Of a DNA stretch of 64,000 nucleotides, positions 1-9,442 are shown in pieces (the first letter of the stretch is position 1; the number at the start of each line of letters is the position of its first letter). The DNA comes from SZUA-442 sp035461905 (GTDB taxonomy: Bacteria > Actinomycetota > Acidimicrobiia > Spongiisociales > UBA5794): the NCBI GenBank assembly GCA_035461905.1, contig DATHUV010000004.1, positions 36,582-100,581 on the forward strand, in the 5' to 3' direction. The translations under genes and the position numbers were made by a program. Below the pieces are notes generated by a model. The model saw nothing but the letters and a program-made list of their open reading frames with translations, did not search any database and was not told the DNA's origin.

Positions 1-979
1 TCGCTCCCGCAGCCCGGCCCGAGGGCCGGCGGATCCAATCCGCTGCGATGAACACGCCGAGAGACAGGGCTGCAATCACGATCATCACCACCACGACCAC
101 GATCCATCCCCACTCCACGTCGAGTCCCGGCATCGACACGAAGTTCATGCCGAAGAAGCCGGTGATCAGGCTGAGCGGGAGCATGATGGCCGCATAGACC
201 GTGAGGACCTTCGTCACGTCCGTGGCCTTCCGTGCCTCGGCCCCGCGGTAGGCGTCCAGCGTCTCCGCCAGGAACCCGCGAGCGATGATGAGCTCGGTCG
301 CTGCGCGATCGGCGACATCGAACACGTCCGAGAACCTGCGCCGACCCTCAGCAGTGATGAGCGCGGAGGAGGTGAGCCGAAGGAGGTCGAAGACCTCGCG
401 CTGTGGATGGACGACACGTCGAAGGGCCGAGAGATCCGATCGGATCGCCGTGATCTCACCAATCGTTCGGACGTCCGCTGTCAGGGCGAGCTCAATGAGA
501 CCATCGACCTTGTCATCGAACTGTTCGAGGACCGCCAGGAGGCGCCGTTCGACGACGTCGGCGAGGTGACCGGCGAGGAGGTCGACCGTGCCCGCGGCGA
601 GTGCTGCGTTGTTCTGGACCTCACTCCACAGTGCGTCGATCGCGGGCGCGGCTTCATGCCGGATCGTCACCAGCGTGTCGGTGGTCAGGAAGCAATCGAC
701 CTCATACGTTCGGACCTCTCCGATGCGCAGGCCGTGCAAGACGATGAGCATGTGTGATCCGAAGTCGTCGACCTTCGGAAGGTCGGACTCGTCGACAGCG
801 TCGCGCAGCCCAAGGGGATCGAGGTGGAGGCGGTCGAGGTAGGCCGCGATCTCCTCGCTCGAGGAACCGCCCACCTCGATGTCGATCCATGTCCAGCGCG
901 GAGATGGAAGGGAGTCGAACCGATCCACCTCGTGCGCGGCAGATCCATCCGGCTGACTGACGAGGATCCGTGCATTCAC
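1..979 (-). CDS. corA: CorA-family divalent metal ion transporter (C-terminus cut off by the window edge)
   Basis: The protein is predicted to move Mg2+ or Co2+ across the cytoplasmic membrane. About 326 residues are visible. The N-terminal soluble part is followed by a long helical region and then, near residue 276, the family signature GMN in the context TGFFGMNF. The first membrane helix lies just before it and the second (WIVVVVVMIVIAALSLGVF) just after, which is the CorA two-helix plan. The last codons run off position 1 without a stop. The start is taken as GTG at 979, giving VNARILVSQ; no strong ribosome binding site is seen. It lies 54 bases downstream of typA on the same strand and may be co-transcribed. 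CorA identity is secure from GMN and topology; the ion is inferred from the family. Confidence 0.9.
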   Translation of the reverse strand, partial: MNARILVSQPDGSAAHEVDRFDSLPSPRWTWIDIEVGGSSSEEIAAYLDRLHLDPLGLRDAVDESDLPKVDDFGSHMLIVLHGLRIGEVRTYEVDCFLTTDTLVTIRHEAAPAIDALWSEVQNNAALAAGTVDLLAGHLADVVERRLLAVLEQFDDKVDGLIELALTADVRTIGEITAIRSDLSALRRVVHPQREVFDLLRLTSSALITAEGRRRFSDVFDVADRAATELIIARGFLAETLDAYRGAEARKATDVTKVLTVYAAIMLPLSLITGFFGMNFVSMPGLDVEWGWIVVVVVMIVIAALSLGVFIAADWIRRPSGRAAGA

Positions 980-1033
980 ACCATCATCATTGCGGAGAGC
1001 CTGCCGTTGACCAATGACCTCACGTCGCCGCCG

Positions 1034-2863
1034 CTACTTCTGCTTGAGGCGCCTTCGTTCCGACTCGGTCAAGTAGCGCTTGCGAACGCGAACGGACTTC
1101 GGGGTCACCTCGACGAGCTCGTCGTCGGAAATCCACTCGATCGCGATATCCAGGGTCAGGTCACGCGGCGGTTTCAGCTTTATCGCCTCGTCCGTCGAAT
1201 GGGTACGGATGTTGGTGAGCTCCTTGCCCTTCGTCGGGTTCACCTGCATCTCGCCTGGCCTCGACGCCTCACCGATGATCATCCCCTCGTACACGTCGAC
1301 GCCGGGTCCAATGAACAGCTCTCCCCGCTTCTGGAGGTTGTCGAGGGCGAAGCCGGTCGACGTGCCGATCCGGTCGGCGACCATGGCCCCACCCGCTCGA
1401 TGGGGCAGCTCACCGGCCCACGGCATCCACCCAGCGTGGTTCTGGTGCACCAGTGCGGTCCCGCGCGTCGCGGTCATGAGCAAGGAACGGAAGCCGAGTA
1501 GACCGCGAGCCGGTGCCTCGACGGTGACGATCGTGCGCCCGCTGTCACCGGGCCGCATGTCGGTCATCCTGCCCTTGCGCGGCGACACGGCCTGTGTGAC
1601 CGTGCCGACGTACTCGTCGGGAACGTCGACGACGGCACGCTCGAGCGGTTCCTGTGGCTTGCCGTCGATCTCACGGATGATCACCTCGGGCCTGCTCACC
1701 TGAAGCTCGAATCCCTCCCTGCGCATGTTCTCGATGAGCACGGCGAGCTGGAGCTCCCCACGTCCTGCCACCTCGATGATCTCAGGTGACGACGTGTTCC
1801 CGATGCGGATCGAGACGTTCCCGAGCACTTCACGTTCGAGACGATCGCGTATCTGACGGGACGTGAGGAACGACCCGTCCTTCCCTGCGAGTGGCGAGGT
1901 GTTGACCCCGAATGTCATCCGCAGAACGGGTTCGTCGACCTTGAGCCTCGGGAGGGGTTTGGGATCCTTCACATCGGCGAGGGTGTCGCCGATCTCCACC
2001 TCGGGGAAACCCGCAACAACGAAGAGGTCACCCGCGGTTCGATCCGCAACGTCGACTCGTCCGAGGCCCTCGAAGCCCATCAGCTGGGTGAGCCTGCGTT
2101 TGAGGGGCGGCTCCTCCTCGTTTGCGTGACAGAGCGCGACCTGCTCACCGCTGCGGAGCGTCCCCTCGACGACACGTCCGATCGCGAGCCTTCCCAGGTA
2201 GTCCGAGGCGTCGAGGTTCGTGACGATCGCCTGCAGCGGCGCATCGGAATCACCCGCGGGGCCCGGGATCGTCTCGACGATCGCGTCGAGGAGGGGGCTG
2301 AGGTCAGCATCGTCAGGCGGGATCCCGAGACCCACGATGGCGCGACCCTCGCGTGCGATCGTCGAGATGATGGGGAATTCGATGTGCTTGTCTGCGGCGT
2401 CGAGGTCGAAGAACAGCTGGTAGACCTCGTCGACGACGGCATCGATACGGGCGTCCTTGCGGTCCACCTTGTTGACAACGACGACCGTGGGAAGCTGCAG
2501 GGCGAGGGCCTTCTGGAGGACATAGCGGGTCTGGGGCATCGGACCCTCGGCTGCGTCGACCAGGAGCAGCACGCCGTCGACCATTGCCAGGGCCCGCTCG
2601 ACCTCACCTCCGAAGTCGGCGTGGCCAGGTGTGTCGACGAGGTTGATGCGCGTCCCGTGCCACTCCACCGATGCGGCCTTGGCGAGGATCGTGATCCCTC
2701 GCTCGCGTTCCTGGTCGTCGGAGTCCATCACCCGATCGACGAGCGCGTCGTGCTCGGCGAACACGCCCGTCGCGCGCAACATGGCATCGACCAGGGTGGT
2801 CTTGCCATGGTCGACGTGCGCGATCAACGCGACATTGCGAAAGGGAGCGGACATCAGACTCAT
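1034..2863 (-). CDS. typA: Translational GTPase TypA/BipA
   Basis: This is a ribosome-binding GTPase of the EF-G-like translation factor family, linked in other bacteria to stress adaptation and 50S assembly. The G motifs are clear: AHVDHGKTTL (P-loop), RGITI (switch I), DTPGHADFGGEV (G3) and NKVD (G4). They are followed by domain II, EF-G-like domains III and V, and the BipA-specific C-terminus with GPGVDVYEGMIIGE. The length of about 609 residues fits the family. An upstream extension of the frame to 2926 has no family counterpart, so ATG 2863 or ATG 2854 (MSAPFRNVALIAHVDHGK) is preferred. GGGAG lies about 13 bases before 2863. No anomalies were noticed. Confidence 0.96.
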   Translation of the reverse strand: MSLMSAPFRNVALIAHVDHGKTTLVDAMLRATGVFAEHDALVDRVMDSDDQERERGITILAKAASVEWHGTRINLVDTPGHADFGGEVERALAMVDGVLLLVDAAEGPMPQTRYVLQKALALQLPTVVVVNKVDRKDARIDAVVDEVYQLFFDLDAADKHIEFPIISTIAREGRAIVGLGIPPDDADLSPLLDAIVETIPGPAGDSDAPLQAIVTNLDASDYLGRLAIGRVVEGTLRSGEQVALCHANEEEPPLKRRLTQLMGFEGLGRVDVADRTAGDLFVVAGFPEVEIGDTLADVKDPKPLPRLKVDEPVLRMTFGVNTSPLAGKDGSFLTSRQIRDRLEREVLGNVSIRIGNTSSPEIIEVAGRGELQLAVLIENMRREGFELQVSRPEVIIREIDGKPQEPLERAVVDVPDEYVGTVTQAVSPRKGRMTDMRPGDSGRTIVTVEAPARGLLGFRSLLMTATRGTALVHQNHAGWMPWAGELPHRAGGAMVADRIGTSTGFALDNLQKRGELFIGPGVDVYEGMIIGEASRPGEMQVNPTKGKELTNIRTHSTDEAIKLKPPRDLTLDIAIEWISDDELVEVTPKSVRVRKRYLTESERRRLKQK

Positions 2864-3038
2864 GAGCCTACGCCGACTCCCGTCGTTTGCATCCCGGCAT
2901 GCCGTGTCAATGGTGTCGGCAGACACCCGGACATCGGAGTACCAACACCAGCGCCATCAGGGGTAGGTCGCGACGTGAGAATCCTCAACGGTGTCGGACA
3001 GGCCGTCCCTGCCGCAGATGGGCGTTCACCGGCAATGA

Positions 3039-3054
3039 CGTGTCCAGTGACACG
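3039..3054. promoter_or_regulatory. Small inverted repeat in the typA / FG-GAP divergent region
   Basis: CGTGTC and GACACG are perfect six-base arms around CAGT, 67 bases ahead of the secreted FG-GAP gene and within the 258-base divergent gap. It could be an operator for the rightward gene, but a repeat this short can occur by chance. No regulator is implied by the neighbours. Confidence 0.25.
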
Positions 3055-3121
3055 ACCCGCTCGTTCGGGTAGTTCTGGAAAAACGTGGAGAGGCCTCGCT
3101 GGATTCGGCTAGGGTCGCACC

Positions 3122-4975
3122 ATGAAGCGACTCCGTTCTCGGTCGTGGCTGCGGCTGCTCCCAGCGTTCGTGACAATACTGTCCGTCGTGTCGCTCGCCG
3201 GACCGGCGAGCGGAGGCGTCGACGGCGACGGCCACGTCGACATCGTCTTCGCCAACACAGGCCAGAGCGATCGGGTGTGTCTCGGTGACGGGGTGGGTGC
3301 GTTCTTCTGCGCCGACGTCAGCCCCGACACGGGCGCCAGCGGGAGCGTGGCCGTGGGCGACGTCAACGGCGACGGCAACCTCGACGCCGTCTTCGCCAAT
3401 TACAGCGAACGGAACAGGGTATGCCTCGGTGACGGGAAGGGCTCGTTCACCTGCGCCGACGTCAGCACCGACACCGACGCCAGCGGGAGCGTGGCGGTGG
3501 GCGACGTCGACGGCGACGGCAACCTGGACGCCGTATTCGGCAACTACGGCCTCGCGAGAGACCAGGTGTGCCTCGGTGACGGAATGGGCTCATTCTCCTG
3601 CAGCGACGTCAGCCTCGACACCAACACCACGGTGGGCGTCGCGCTCGGGGATATCGACGGCGACGGCAACCTGGACGCCGTCTTCGCCAACTACAACGAG
3701 CGTGACCGGCTGTGCCGCGGTCATGGCAACGGAACGTTCACGTGCAGCGACGTCAGCGCCGACTTCAACTTCAGCTTCGGGGTGGCGTTGGGTGACGTCG
3801 ACGGCGACGGTCATCTCGACGCTGTCTTCGCCAACTACTTCTCCCAGGTGAACCGCGTGTGCCGCGGAAACGGCGCAGGCGCCTTCTTCTGCGCCAACGT
3901 GGGAACCGACGCCCACTCCTCTCGGGCCGTGGCGTTGGGTGACGTCAACGGCGACGGCCACCTCGACGCCGTCTTCGCCAACGACCAAACCGCTTCCGGC
4001 GGCGAGCTGAACCGGGTGTGTCTGGGGAGCGGGACGGGCTCGTTCACCTGCAGCGACGTCAGCGTCGACCTGAACGACACGAGCGGCGTGGCCCTGGGTG
4101 ATGTGAACGGAGATGGGGATCTTGATGCCGTGTTCGCCAACCGCGCCGAGCGTGACCGGGTGTGTCTCGGTGACGGAGCAGGCGGCTTCACCTGCAGCGA
4201 CGTCAGCGACGCTACGAGCGACACCAGCGGCGTGGCCTTGGCCTTCCCGACGCCGCCGTCCGCCCCGACTTCAGTGGGTTTGGTGGATCCCTCGCAAGGC
4301 TTCTGGACGTTGTATGGCGCCTCGGGGTCGGTGGCGGCGTCGTTCTTCTACGGCAATCCGGGTGACTACCCGATCCTGGGTGACTGGAACTGTGACGGCA
4401 TCGACACGCCGGGGATGTATCGGCAGTCCGACGGGTTCGTGTACCTACGAAACAGCAATAGCCAGGGGATCGGGGACATCCGGTTCTTCTTCGGCAACCC
4501 GGGAGACATCCCCATCGTCGGGGACTTCAACGGCAACGGGTGCGACACGGTAGGGATCTACCGACCGTCCGAGGGCAGGTTCTACATCATCAACGAATTA
4601 GGGGAGAACGAGGGTGGTTTGGGTGCTGCCGAGTTCAACTACCTGTTCGGCAACCCCGGCGACAAACCGTTCATCGGCGACTTCGACGGCGACGGGGTGG
4701 ACACCGTCGGGTTGCACCGGGAATCGACCGGGTTCGTGTACTTCCGCAACAGCCATACCCAGGGAATCGCGGACTCGCAGTTCTTCTTCGGTGACCCGGG
4801 CGACCGGTTGGTGGCAGGGGACTGGGGACTCGTCGACGGGGTAGATACCCCTGCGGTCTTCCGACCGGCCAATGCCACGTTCTACTTCCGGCACACCAAT
4901 ACCCAGGGCAACGCCGACGCCACCCTGACGGTCGGCCAATCCCCATGGCTCCCCGTCGCCGGCACCTTCGACTAA
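3122..4975 (+). CDS. Secreted FG-GAP/VCBS repeat protein with C-terminal GNPGD repeat module
   Basis: A Sec signal peptide (residues 1 to about 31, RSRSWLRLL then a hydrophobic stretch ending near GPASG) predicts export. Residues about 33-375 form seven tandem repeats of 47-55 residues. Each has a calcium-loop-like D.[ND]GDG.LD.VFAN core and a conserved pair of cysteines in VCLGDG..G.F.C.DVS, suggesting one disulfide per blade of an integrin-alpha-like beta propeller. Residues 386-617 form a second architecture of about four and a half repeats built on FFGNPGD.P..GD[WF]. The same module recurs in the proteins at 22938 and 55006. No catalytic domain is seen. The likely role is a surface or extracellular adhesive protein; that is inference. 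DNA coding for the repeats is itself repetitive. Confidence 0.88.
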   Translation: MKRLRSRSWLRLLPAFVTILSVVSLAGPASGGVDGDGHVDIVFANTGQSDRVCLGDGVGAFFCADVSPDTGASGSVAVGDVNGDGNLDAVFANYSERNRVCLGDGKGSFTCADVSTDTDASGSVAVGDVDGDGNLDAVFGNYGLARDQVCLGDGMGSFSCSDVSLDTNTTVGVALGDIDGDGNLDAVFANYNERDRLCRGHGNGTFTCSDVSADFNFSFGVALGDVDGDGHLDAVFANYFSQVNRVCRGNGAGAFFCANVGTDAHSSRAVALGDVNGDGHLDAVFANDQTASGGELNRVCLGSGTGSFTCSDVSVDLNDTSGVALGDVNGDGDLDAVFANRAERDRVCLGDGAGGFTCSDVSDATSDTSGVALAFPTPPSAPTSVGLVDPSQGFWTLYGASGSVAASFFYGNPGDYPILGDWNCDGIDTPGMYRQSDGFVYLRNSNSQGIGDIRFFFGNPGDIPIVGDFNGNGCDTVGIYRPSEGRFYIINELGENEGGLGAAEFNYLFGNPGDKPFIGDFDGDGVDTVGLHRESTGFVYFRNSHTQGIADSQFFFGDPGDRLVAGDWGLVDGVDTPAVFRPANATFYFRHTNTQGNADATLTVGQSPWLPVAGTFD

Positions 4976-5023
4976 CAGAAACCAACCAGGAGTCGTCGGG
5001 GCTCCGGTAGTTCGGGCGCGGCG

Positions 5024-6268
5024 TCACCGATCCGGGGACGGTGAGCAGAGGCGTCGGACCGCTTCGACCAGGACCGAGGAGACCGTCGATGCCTCGTCCA
5101 ACGACACTCGTTCATCTGCAGCATGCGCGGTTGCCACGTCACCGGGACCGTACACGACCGCGGCCGCGCCGCCCTCACGAACCCACAGCGCCATGTCGCA
5201 CCCGAATGGCACACCGACGAGGTCCGGCATGCGACCGGTGACGGCATGCGCGGCGGACCGGACCGTCTCGACGAGGGGATGGTCGACGGCGATCGACGAC
5301 GATCCGAATGCCGCACCGGTCCGCTCGATCCTCGGTGGGTGGTCGACGAGCCACGGGTCCTCGGCGATGGCCTCACGCAAGGTCCGCTCGAAGCGGGACT
5401 CGGCCTCGGCGATCGTCTCGCCGATCGTGACCCCGACCCTGATCTCGGCGGTGACGCGATCCATCACGTTGGATGCCCACACGCCGCCGCGCACGACGCC
5501 GATCGTCGTGGGATACGGCAGGTCGAGGCGGGCCATGACAGGGTGTGTCTCACCGGTGTTGATCTCGGCCTCGAGTGCGCCGAGCGCCCGATGGACGGTG
5601 ATGAGATGGTCGAGGGCGGATTCCCCTTCGAGGCGCGTGGCTGCATGCGCGGCGCGTCCTGGGATCTCGATCGTGTACGTGAGGGCGCCGCCGTGGGCGA
5701 CGACGACCTGCGGCCCGTTCGGACCCGAAGTCGGCTCCGTGAGGATCACGTGGTCCCCCGTCCAACCACGACGGATGGCTGACAGCGTTCCGGTCCCCCC
5801 GTCCTCTTCGCCAGGCACCACGACGATCCGAACCTCCCCTGCGAACCCCCTGTCACCCACCGCGATCTCAGTGAAGGCCTCGACGGCGGCGACCACGCCG
5901 GCCTTCATGTCCGCGGCGCCGCGCCCGTAAAGGACGCCTTCGACGAGCTCGCCCGCAGGGTCGGTGGTCCATGCGGCAAGGTCCCCGACCGGCACGACGT
6001 CGACATGGCCGGTGAGGACGACCGTTGGCCCCGGTCGTGTGCCGACGATCCGGGCGGCGACGACCGGTATGTCGTCGCGCTCGACCTCCCTACCGGGGTA
6101 GGCGGGATCGGCCTCGAGATCCGACATCGCATCGACCCACATGTCGACCTCGTCGGCGACAGGGGCGAGCCAGGAGGTGACAAGGTCAATGGCCTCGTGC
6201 TCATGGCCCGTCGGCGACGACGTCGCGACGAGTTCGACGGTGCGGTCCCAGATCCGGTCAGCGTCCAC
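5024..6268 (-). CDS. M20-family metallopeptidase (ArgE/DapE/CPG2-like deacylase)
   Basis: This is a cytoplasmic two-zinc amidohydrolase of 414 residues. Metal-binding and catalytic signatures are in order: GHVDVVPVG (His and catalytic Asp), GRGAADMKAG (bridging Asp), VPGEEDGG (catalytic and metal Glu), and a late FGCDMALW segment. The dimerisation domain with GRAAHAA lies in the middle. The start is set at GTG 6268 because GGAGGG sits six bases upstream. A longer frame to 6370 would overlap the glutamate dehydrogenase gene and reads as unrelated sequence. The substrate (N-acetylornithine, succinyl-diaminopimelate or other acyl-amino acid) cannot be decided from sequence, since no arg or dap genes flank it. 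Confidence 0.88.
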   Translation of the reverse strand: MDADRIWDRTVELVATSSPTGHEHEAIDLVTSWLAPVADEVDMWVDAMSDLEADPAYPGREVERDDIPVVAARIVGTRPGPTVVLTGHVDVVPVGDLAAWTTDPAGELVEGVLYGRGAADMKAGVVAAVEAFTEIAVGDRGFAGEVRIVVVPGEEDGGTGTLSAIRRGWTGDHVILTEPTSGPNGPQVVVAHGGALTYTIEIPGRAAHAATRLEGESALDHLITVHRALGALEAEINTGETHPVMARLDLPYPTTIGVVRGGVWASNVMDRVTAEIRVGVTIGETIAEAESRFERTLREAIAEDPWLVDHPPRIERTGAAFGSSSIAVDHPLVETVRSAAHAVTGRMPDLVGVPFGCDMALWVREGGAAAVVYGPGDVATAHAADERVSLDEASTVSSVLVEAVRRLCSPSPDR

Positions 6269-6330
6269 GCGTCTCCCTCCGGCGGGGGTCAGCGTACCTC
6301 GCCTGACACCATGGGACACCGGGAGCGACG

Positions 6331-7680
6331 CTACGGCCAGATGCCCCGCTGCTCGGTTGCGGTGCGGCACCGCCCCACGGCAACGACGTGGGCCGCGACA
6401 CGCATCGTCGGATGGGCGATGTCATCGTCGCTGCCCGTCGCCTCCTGCCACGCGGCACGGTAGACGTCCACTCGATCGAGTAGTGCGGCCCTGGTCGTTA
6501 CGACCGCATCGGTCGCGTCGCGCATTGTCGCCCTGAGCCGTTCCTGGACCTCGGACTCGCTCCACTGCTCGTGTGCGAGGTTCTGAGTCCATTCGAAGTA
6601 CGACACGACCACGCCGCCAGCGCAGCTCAGGATGTCGGGGATGACCGGGATGCCGCGTTCTGCGAGGATGTCGTCGGCTTCGGGCGTCGTTGGTCCGTTC
6701 GCCGCTTCGATGACGACCTTCGCCTGCACGCGACCGGCGTTGGCGGTCGTGATCTGGGTTTCGAGGGCCGCAGGGATCAGGACGTCGCAGGGCACCTCCA
6801 GGACCTCCTTCGGACCGAGGTCCGAGGTGCCGGCAGTCCCGACGACCGTGCCGGTGGCGTCCTTGTGGTGCTGCACCTCTGCCAGGTCGAGCCCGTCGGG
6901 TGCGTGAACGCCACCCTTGGAGTCACTGACCGCGACGATCCGGGCACCCGCGTTCGCGAAGATCCTCGCTGCGTGGCGTCCGGCGTTGCCAAAGCCCTGG
7001 ATCGCGACGTCGGCGCCTTCGATGCTGGGGACCTCGAGGAGCGCCCCCATCTCGACCATGTGCTCGAGCACGTAGAACAGGCCCTGGGCGGTCGCGGCGT
7101 CACGACCGTGCGATCCGCCAAGGTCGAGGGGCTTCCCCGTGACCACCGGGAGGTTGTTCTGGCCTGGGTGCATCATCGAGTACGTGTCGTAGATCCAGGC
7201 CATCGTCTGTGCATCCGTGTACACGTCAGGCGCTGGGATGTCGGTGTGAGGGCCGATGTCGTCACCGAGAGACGAGATGTAGCGGCGGGTGAGCCTGCGC
7301 TTCTCGTCAACCGACAGGCTCTTGGGATCGCATCGGATACCGCCCTTTGCGCCTCCGAACGGGATGCCGGCCAATGCGCACTTCCACGTCATCAGCGTGG
7401 CGAGGGCGACGACGTCGTGCTCGTTGACATCCGGGTGGTAGCGCACCCCTCCCTTTCCCGGCCCCCTGACGTTGTCGTGGAGGACCCGATAGGCGGTGAA
7501 CGTCTCCACGTACCCGTCATCCATCCGGACCGGCAGTGCAAGCTTGATGATCCGTTCGGGCTCGAAGAGCCACCCGGCCATACCGCGCCATCCGTTCAGC
7601 GGATGGATGAATGGTCGGACCCGATCGAACTCGCGGCGAACCATGTCAGCAAAGTCGAGGTTCTCGGTCGGAGTGATCAT
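6331..7680 (-). CDS. Glu/Leu/Phe/Val dehydrogenase, probably glutamate dehydrogenase
   Basis: The enzyme is predicted to deaminate glutamate to 2-oxoglutarate reversibly with NAD(P), joining nitrogen and carbon metabolism. The catalytic domain carries KGGVRYHP, TWKCALAGIPFGGAKGGI-type sequence with the active-site lysines, and DIPAPDV with the catalytic aspartate. The Rossmann part has VAIQGFGNAG. At about 449 residues it fits the hexameric class. ATG 7680 is chosen because GAGG lies six bases upstream; an in-frame GTG at 7692 is the alternative. It is followed on the same strand, 62 bases on, by the M20 peptidase, suggesting an amino-acid catabolic pair, although this is only context. Confidence 0.92.
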   Translation of the reverse strand: MITPTENLDFADMVRREFDRVRPFIHPLNGWRGMAGWLFEPERIIKLALPVRMDDGYVETFTAYRVLHDNVRGPGKGGVRYHPDVNEHDVVALATLMTWKCALAGIPFGGAKGGIRCDPKSLSVDEKRRLTRRYISSLGDDIGPHTDIPAPDVYTDAQTMAWIYDTYSMMHPGQNNLPVVTGKPLDLGGSHGRDAATAQGLFYVLEHMVEMGALLEVPSIEGADVAIQGFGNAGRHAARIFANAGARIVAVSDSKGGVHAPDGLDLAEVQHHKDATGTVVGTAGTSDLGPKEVLEVPCDVLIPAALETQITTANAGRVQAKVVIEAANGPTTPEADDILAERGIPVIPDILSCAGGVVVSYFEWTQNLAHEQWSESEVQERLRATMRDATDAVVTTRAALLDRVDVYRAAWQEATGSDDDIAHPTMRVAAHVVAVGRCRTATEQRGIWP

Positions 7681-7736
7681 CCAATTCCTCACCTAGCTCC
7701 TCACCATCTTACGCGCTTTGGACGGTTCAGATCGGA

Positions 7737-9383
7737 TCAGGGATGCCGCGCCACCCAGTCGCCGATGGCCTCGAGGAACACATCGCCGTAGGTGTCGAGC
7801 TTCTTCGCTCCGACCCCGCTGATGGACAGGAACTGGGCCTCCGTGGTCGGCCGGAGTCCGGCCATCTCGGCGAGGGTGGCATCGGAGAACACCACATACG
7901 CAGGCACGGAGCGCTCGTCGGCGAGACGCCGCCGCAACATCCGAAGCTCCTCGAACAGGTCGTTCGCCTCCTCGGACATCACCGCCTGCCCACCACCACC
8001 ACCACCGGCAGGCTTCGGCGTCCGGGTCGTATGGAGGTCGACGTCGAGGTCGGTACACACATCACACGACGTCCCACACCGTTCGATCGACTCCCCGAAG
8101 TACCTCGCAAGACCCTGATGACGGCACCTCGCCGTCTCGGAGTAGTCGTACATGAGGCGAACGTGCCGCTGCTGGACCGCATCGTCCTTCGACACGATCC
8201 GTTCGAGCTGAACGACGTCCGCCCACGAGTAGAACAGGTAGCAGTCCGCGTTGAGGCCGTCACGACCCGCCCTGCCGATCTCCTGGTAGTAGCCCTCAGG
8301 GGACTTCGGCATGTCACGGTGGATCACGTATCGCACGTTCGACTTGTCGATTCCCATGCCGAACGCGACCGTGGCACAGACCACTTCGACATCATCACGA
8401 ATGAACGCATCCTGGACCCTCGTCCGTTCCTCGGGTTCCATTCCTGCGTGATAGGCAGCGGAACGGATGCCGAGCGACCGCAGGTAGTCCGCAGTCGACT
8501 CGGCGGACTTGCGGGACAGTGTGTAGACGATGCCGCTCTCGCCTCGATGGCGGAGGCTGATCCTGCCGATGTAGTCACGAGCACGGATCGTTCGTCCGTC
8601 ATGATCGCCCTTCTTCAGGGCGCGCAGCTTGAGGTTCGAGCGAAAGAAGCTCGTCTGGACGATCATCGGGTCGGTGAGGTCGAGTTGGGAAGCGATGTCG
8701 CGTCGTACCCGCTCGGTCGCGGTTGCCGTCAAGGCAAGCACGGGCACGCCGAAGCGCGACTTGAGATGGATCAGTTGGCGATAGGCGGGGCGGAAGTCAT
8801 GGCCCCATTGGCTGATGCAATGCGCCTCGTCGACGGCGATCAGCCGAACGTCCGCCGCATCGAGGACCGAGCCAAGCTCAGCACCGAGACCTTCGGGGGC
8901 CGCGTAGACGAGCTCGTACTCCCCCGCTGCGAGGGCGTCGATGCGTCGCTTCCGCTCCTCGTACTCGATGCTCGAGTTGATGAACGTGGCGGCGATCCCG
9001 AGCTCGGTGGCCGCATCCACCTGGTCCTTCATGAGCGCAATGAGCGGTGAGATGACAAGCGTCGTGCCACCGATGAGTCGGGCGGCGAGTTGGTAGGTGA
9101 GCGACTTCCCGGACCCCGTCGGCATCACGGCGAGGCAATCGGTCGCCCCGAGTGCTGCTTCGATCACACGACGCTGTCCCGGCCTGAACTCCTCGTACCC
9201 GAACACGGACCGCAACTCTCGATACAGAGACGCGTCGTCCACCCGGATCGGGTGGCGCAGCGGTTTCGACGCCCGGGATGGGCGCGACGACGCAGGTGCA
9301 GCGGGACCCTGCGCGGTGTCGTCGAGGATGTCCCAGTAGCCCTCGTCGATGTCGGGGAAGGGCCCTGAGGTCGGAGTCGTCAC
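7737..9383 (-). CDS. recQ: RecQ-type ATP-dependent DNA helicase, short form with HRDC domain
   Basis: This is a 3'-5' superfamily 2 DNA helicase for recombination and repair. The helicase motifs are present: AVMPTGSGKSL (Walker A), DEAHCISQWGHDFRPAY (motif II plus RecQ aromatic loop), TATAT (III) and QEIGRAGRDG (VI). A zinc site follows with cysteines in CRHQGL and CGTSCDVC. Immediately after it comes a six-glycine linker and then an HRDC domain (residues about 475-545). The winged-helix RQC domain that normally sits between zinc site and HRDC appears to be missing, explaining 548 residues against about 610 in E. coli. GTG 9383 is used as the start; the frame extends to 9566 but would overlap the divergent Nudix gene. 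Confidence 0.92.
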   Translation of the reverse strand: MTTPTSGPFPDIDEGYWDILDDTAQGPAAPASSRPSRASKPLRHPIRVDDASLYRELRSVFGYEEFRPGQRRVIEAALGATDCLAVMPTGSGKSLTYQLAARLIGGTTLVISPLIALMKDQVDAATELGIAATFINSSIEYEERKRRIDALAAGEYELVYAAPEGLGAELGSVLDAADVRLIAVDEAHCISQWGHDFRPAYRQLIHLKSRFGVPVLALTATATERVRRDIASQLDLTDPMIVQTSFFRSNLKLRALKKGDHDGRTIRARDYIGRISLRHRGESGIVYTLSRKSAESTADYLRSLGIRSAAYHAGMEPEERTRVQDAFIRDDVEVVCATVAFGMGIDKSNVRYVIHRDMPKSPEGYYQEIGRAGRDGLNADCYLFYSWADVVQLERIVSKDDAVQQRHVRLMYDYSETARCRHQGLARYFGESIERCGTSCDVCTDLDVDLHTTRTPKPAGGGGGGQAVMSEEANDLFEELRMLRRRLADERSVPAYVVFSDATLAEMAGLRPTTEAQFLSISGVGAKKLDTYGDVFLEAIGDWVARHP

Positions 9384-9442
9384 GTCGACAGCATACGGTG
9401 CACGGCCGACGCGACGATGAGCGAAGGGCGTATGGTCACCAG

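Noticed and set aside
3218..4246. Regular DNA repeats that could suggest a CRISPR array.
   Set aside because: They are in-frame coding repeats of the FG-GAP domain, about 145-165 bases long, without spacer/repeat alternation or cas genes.
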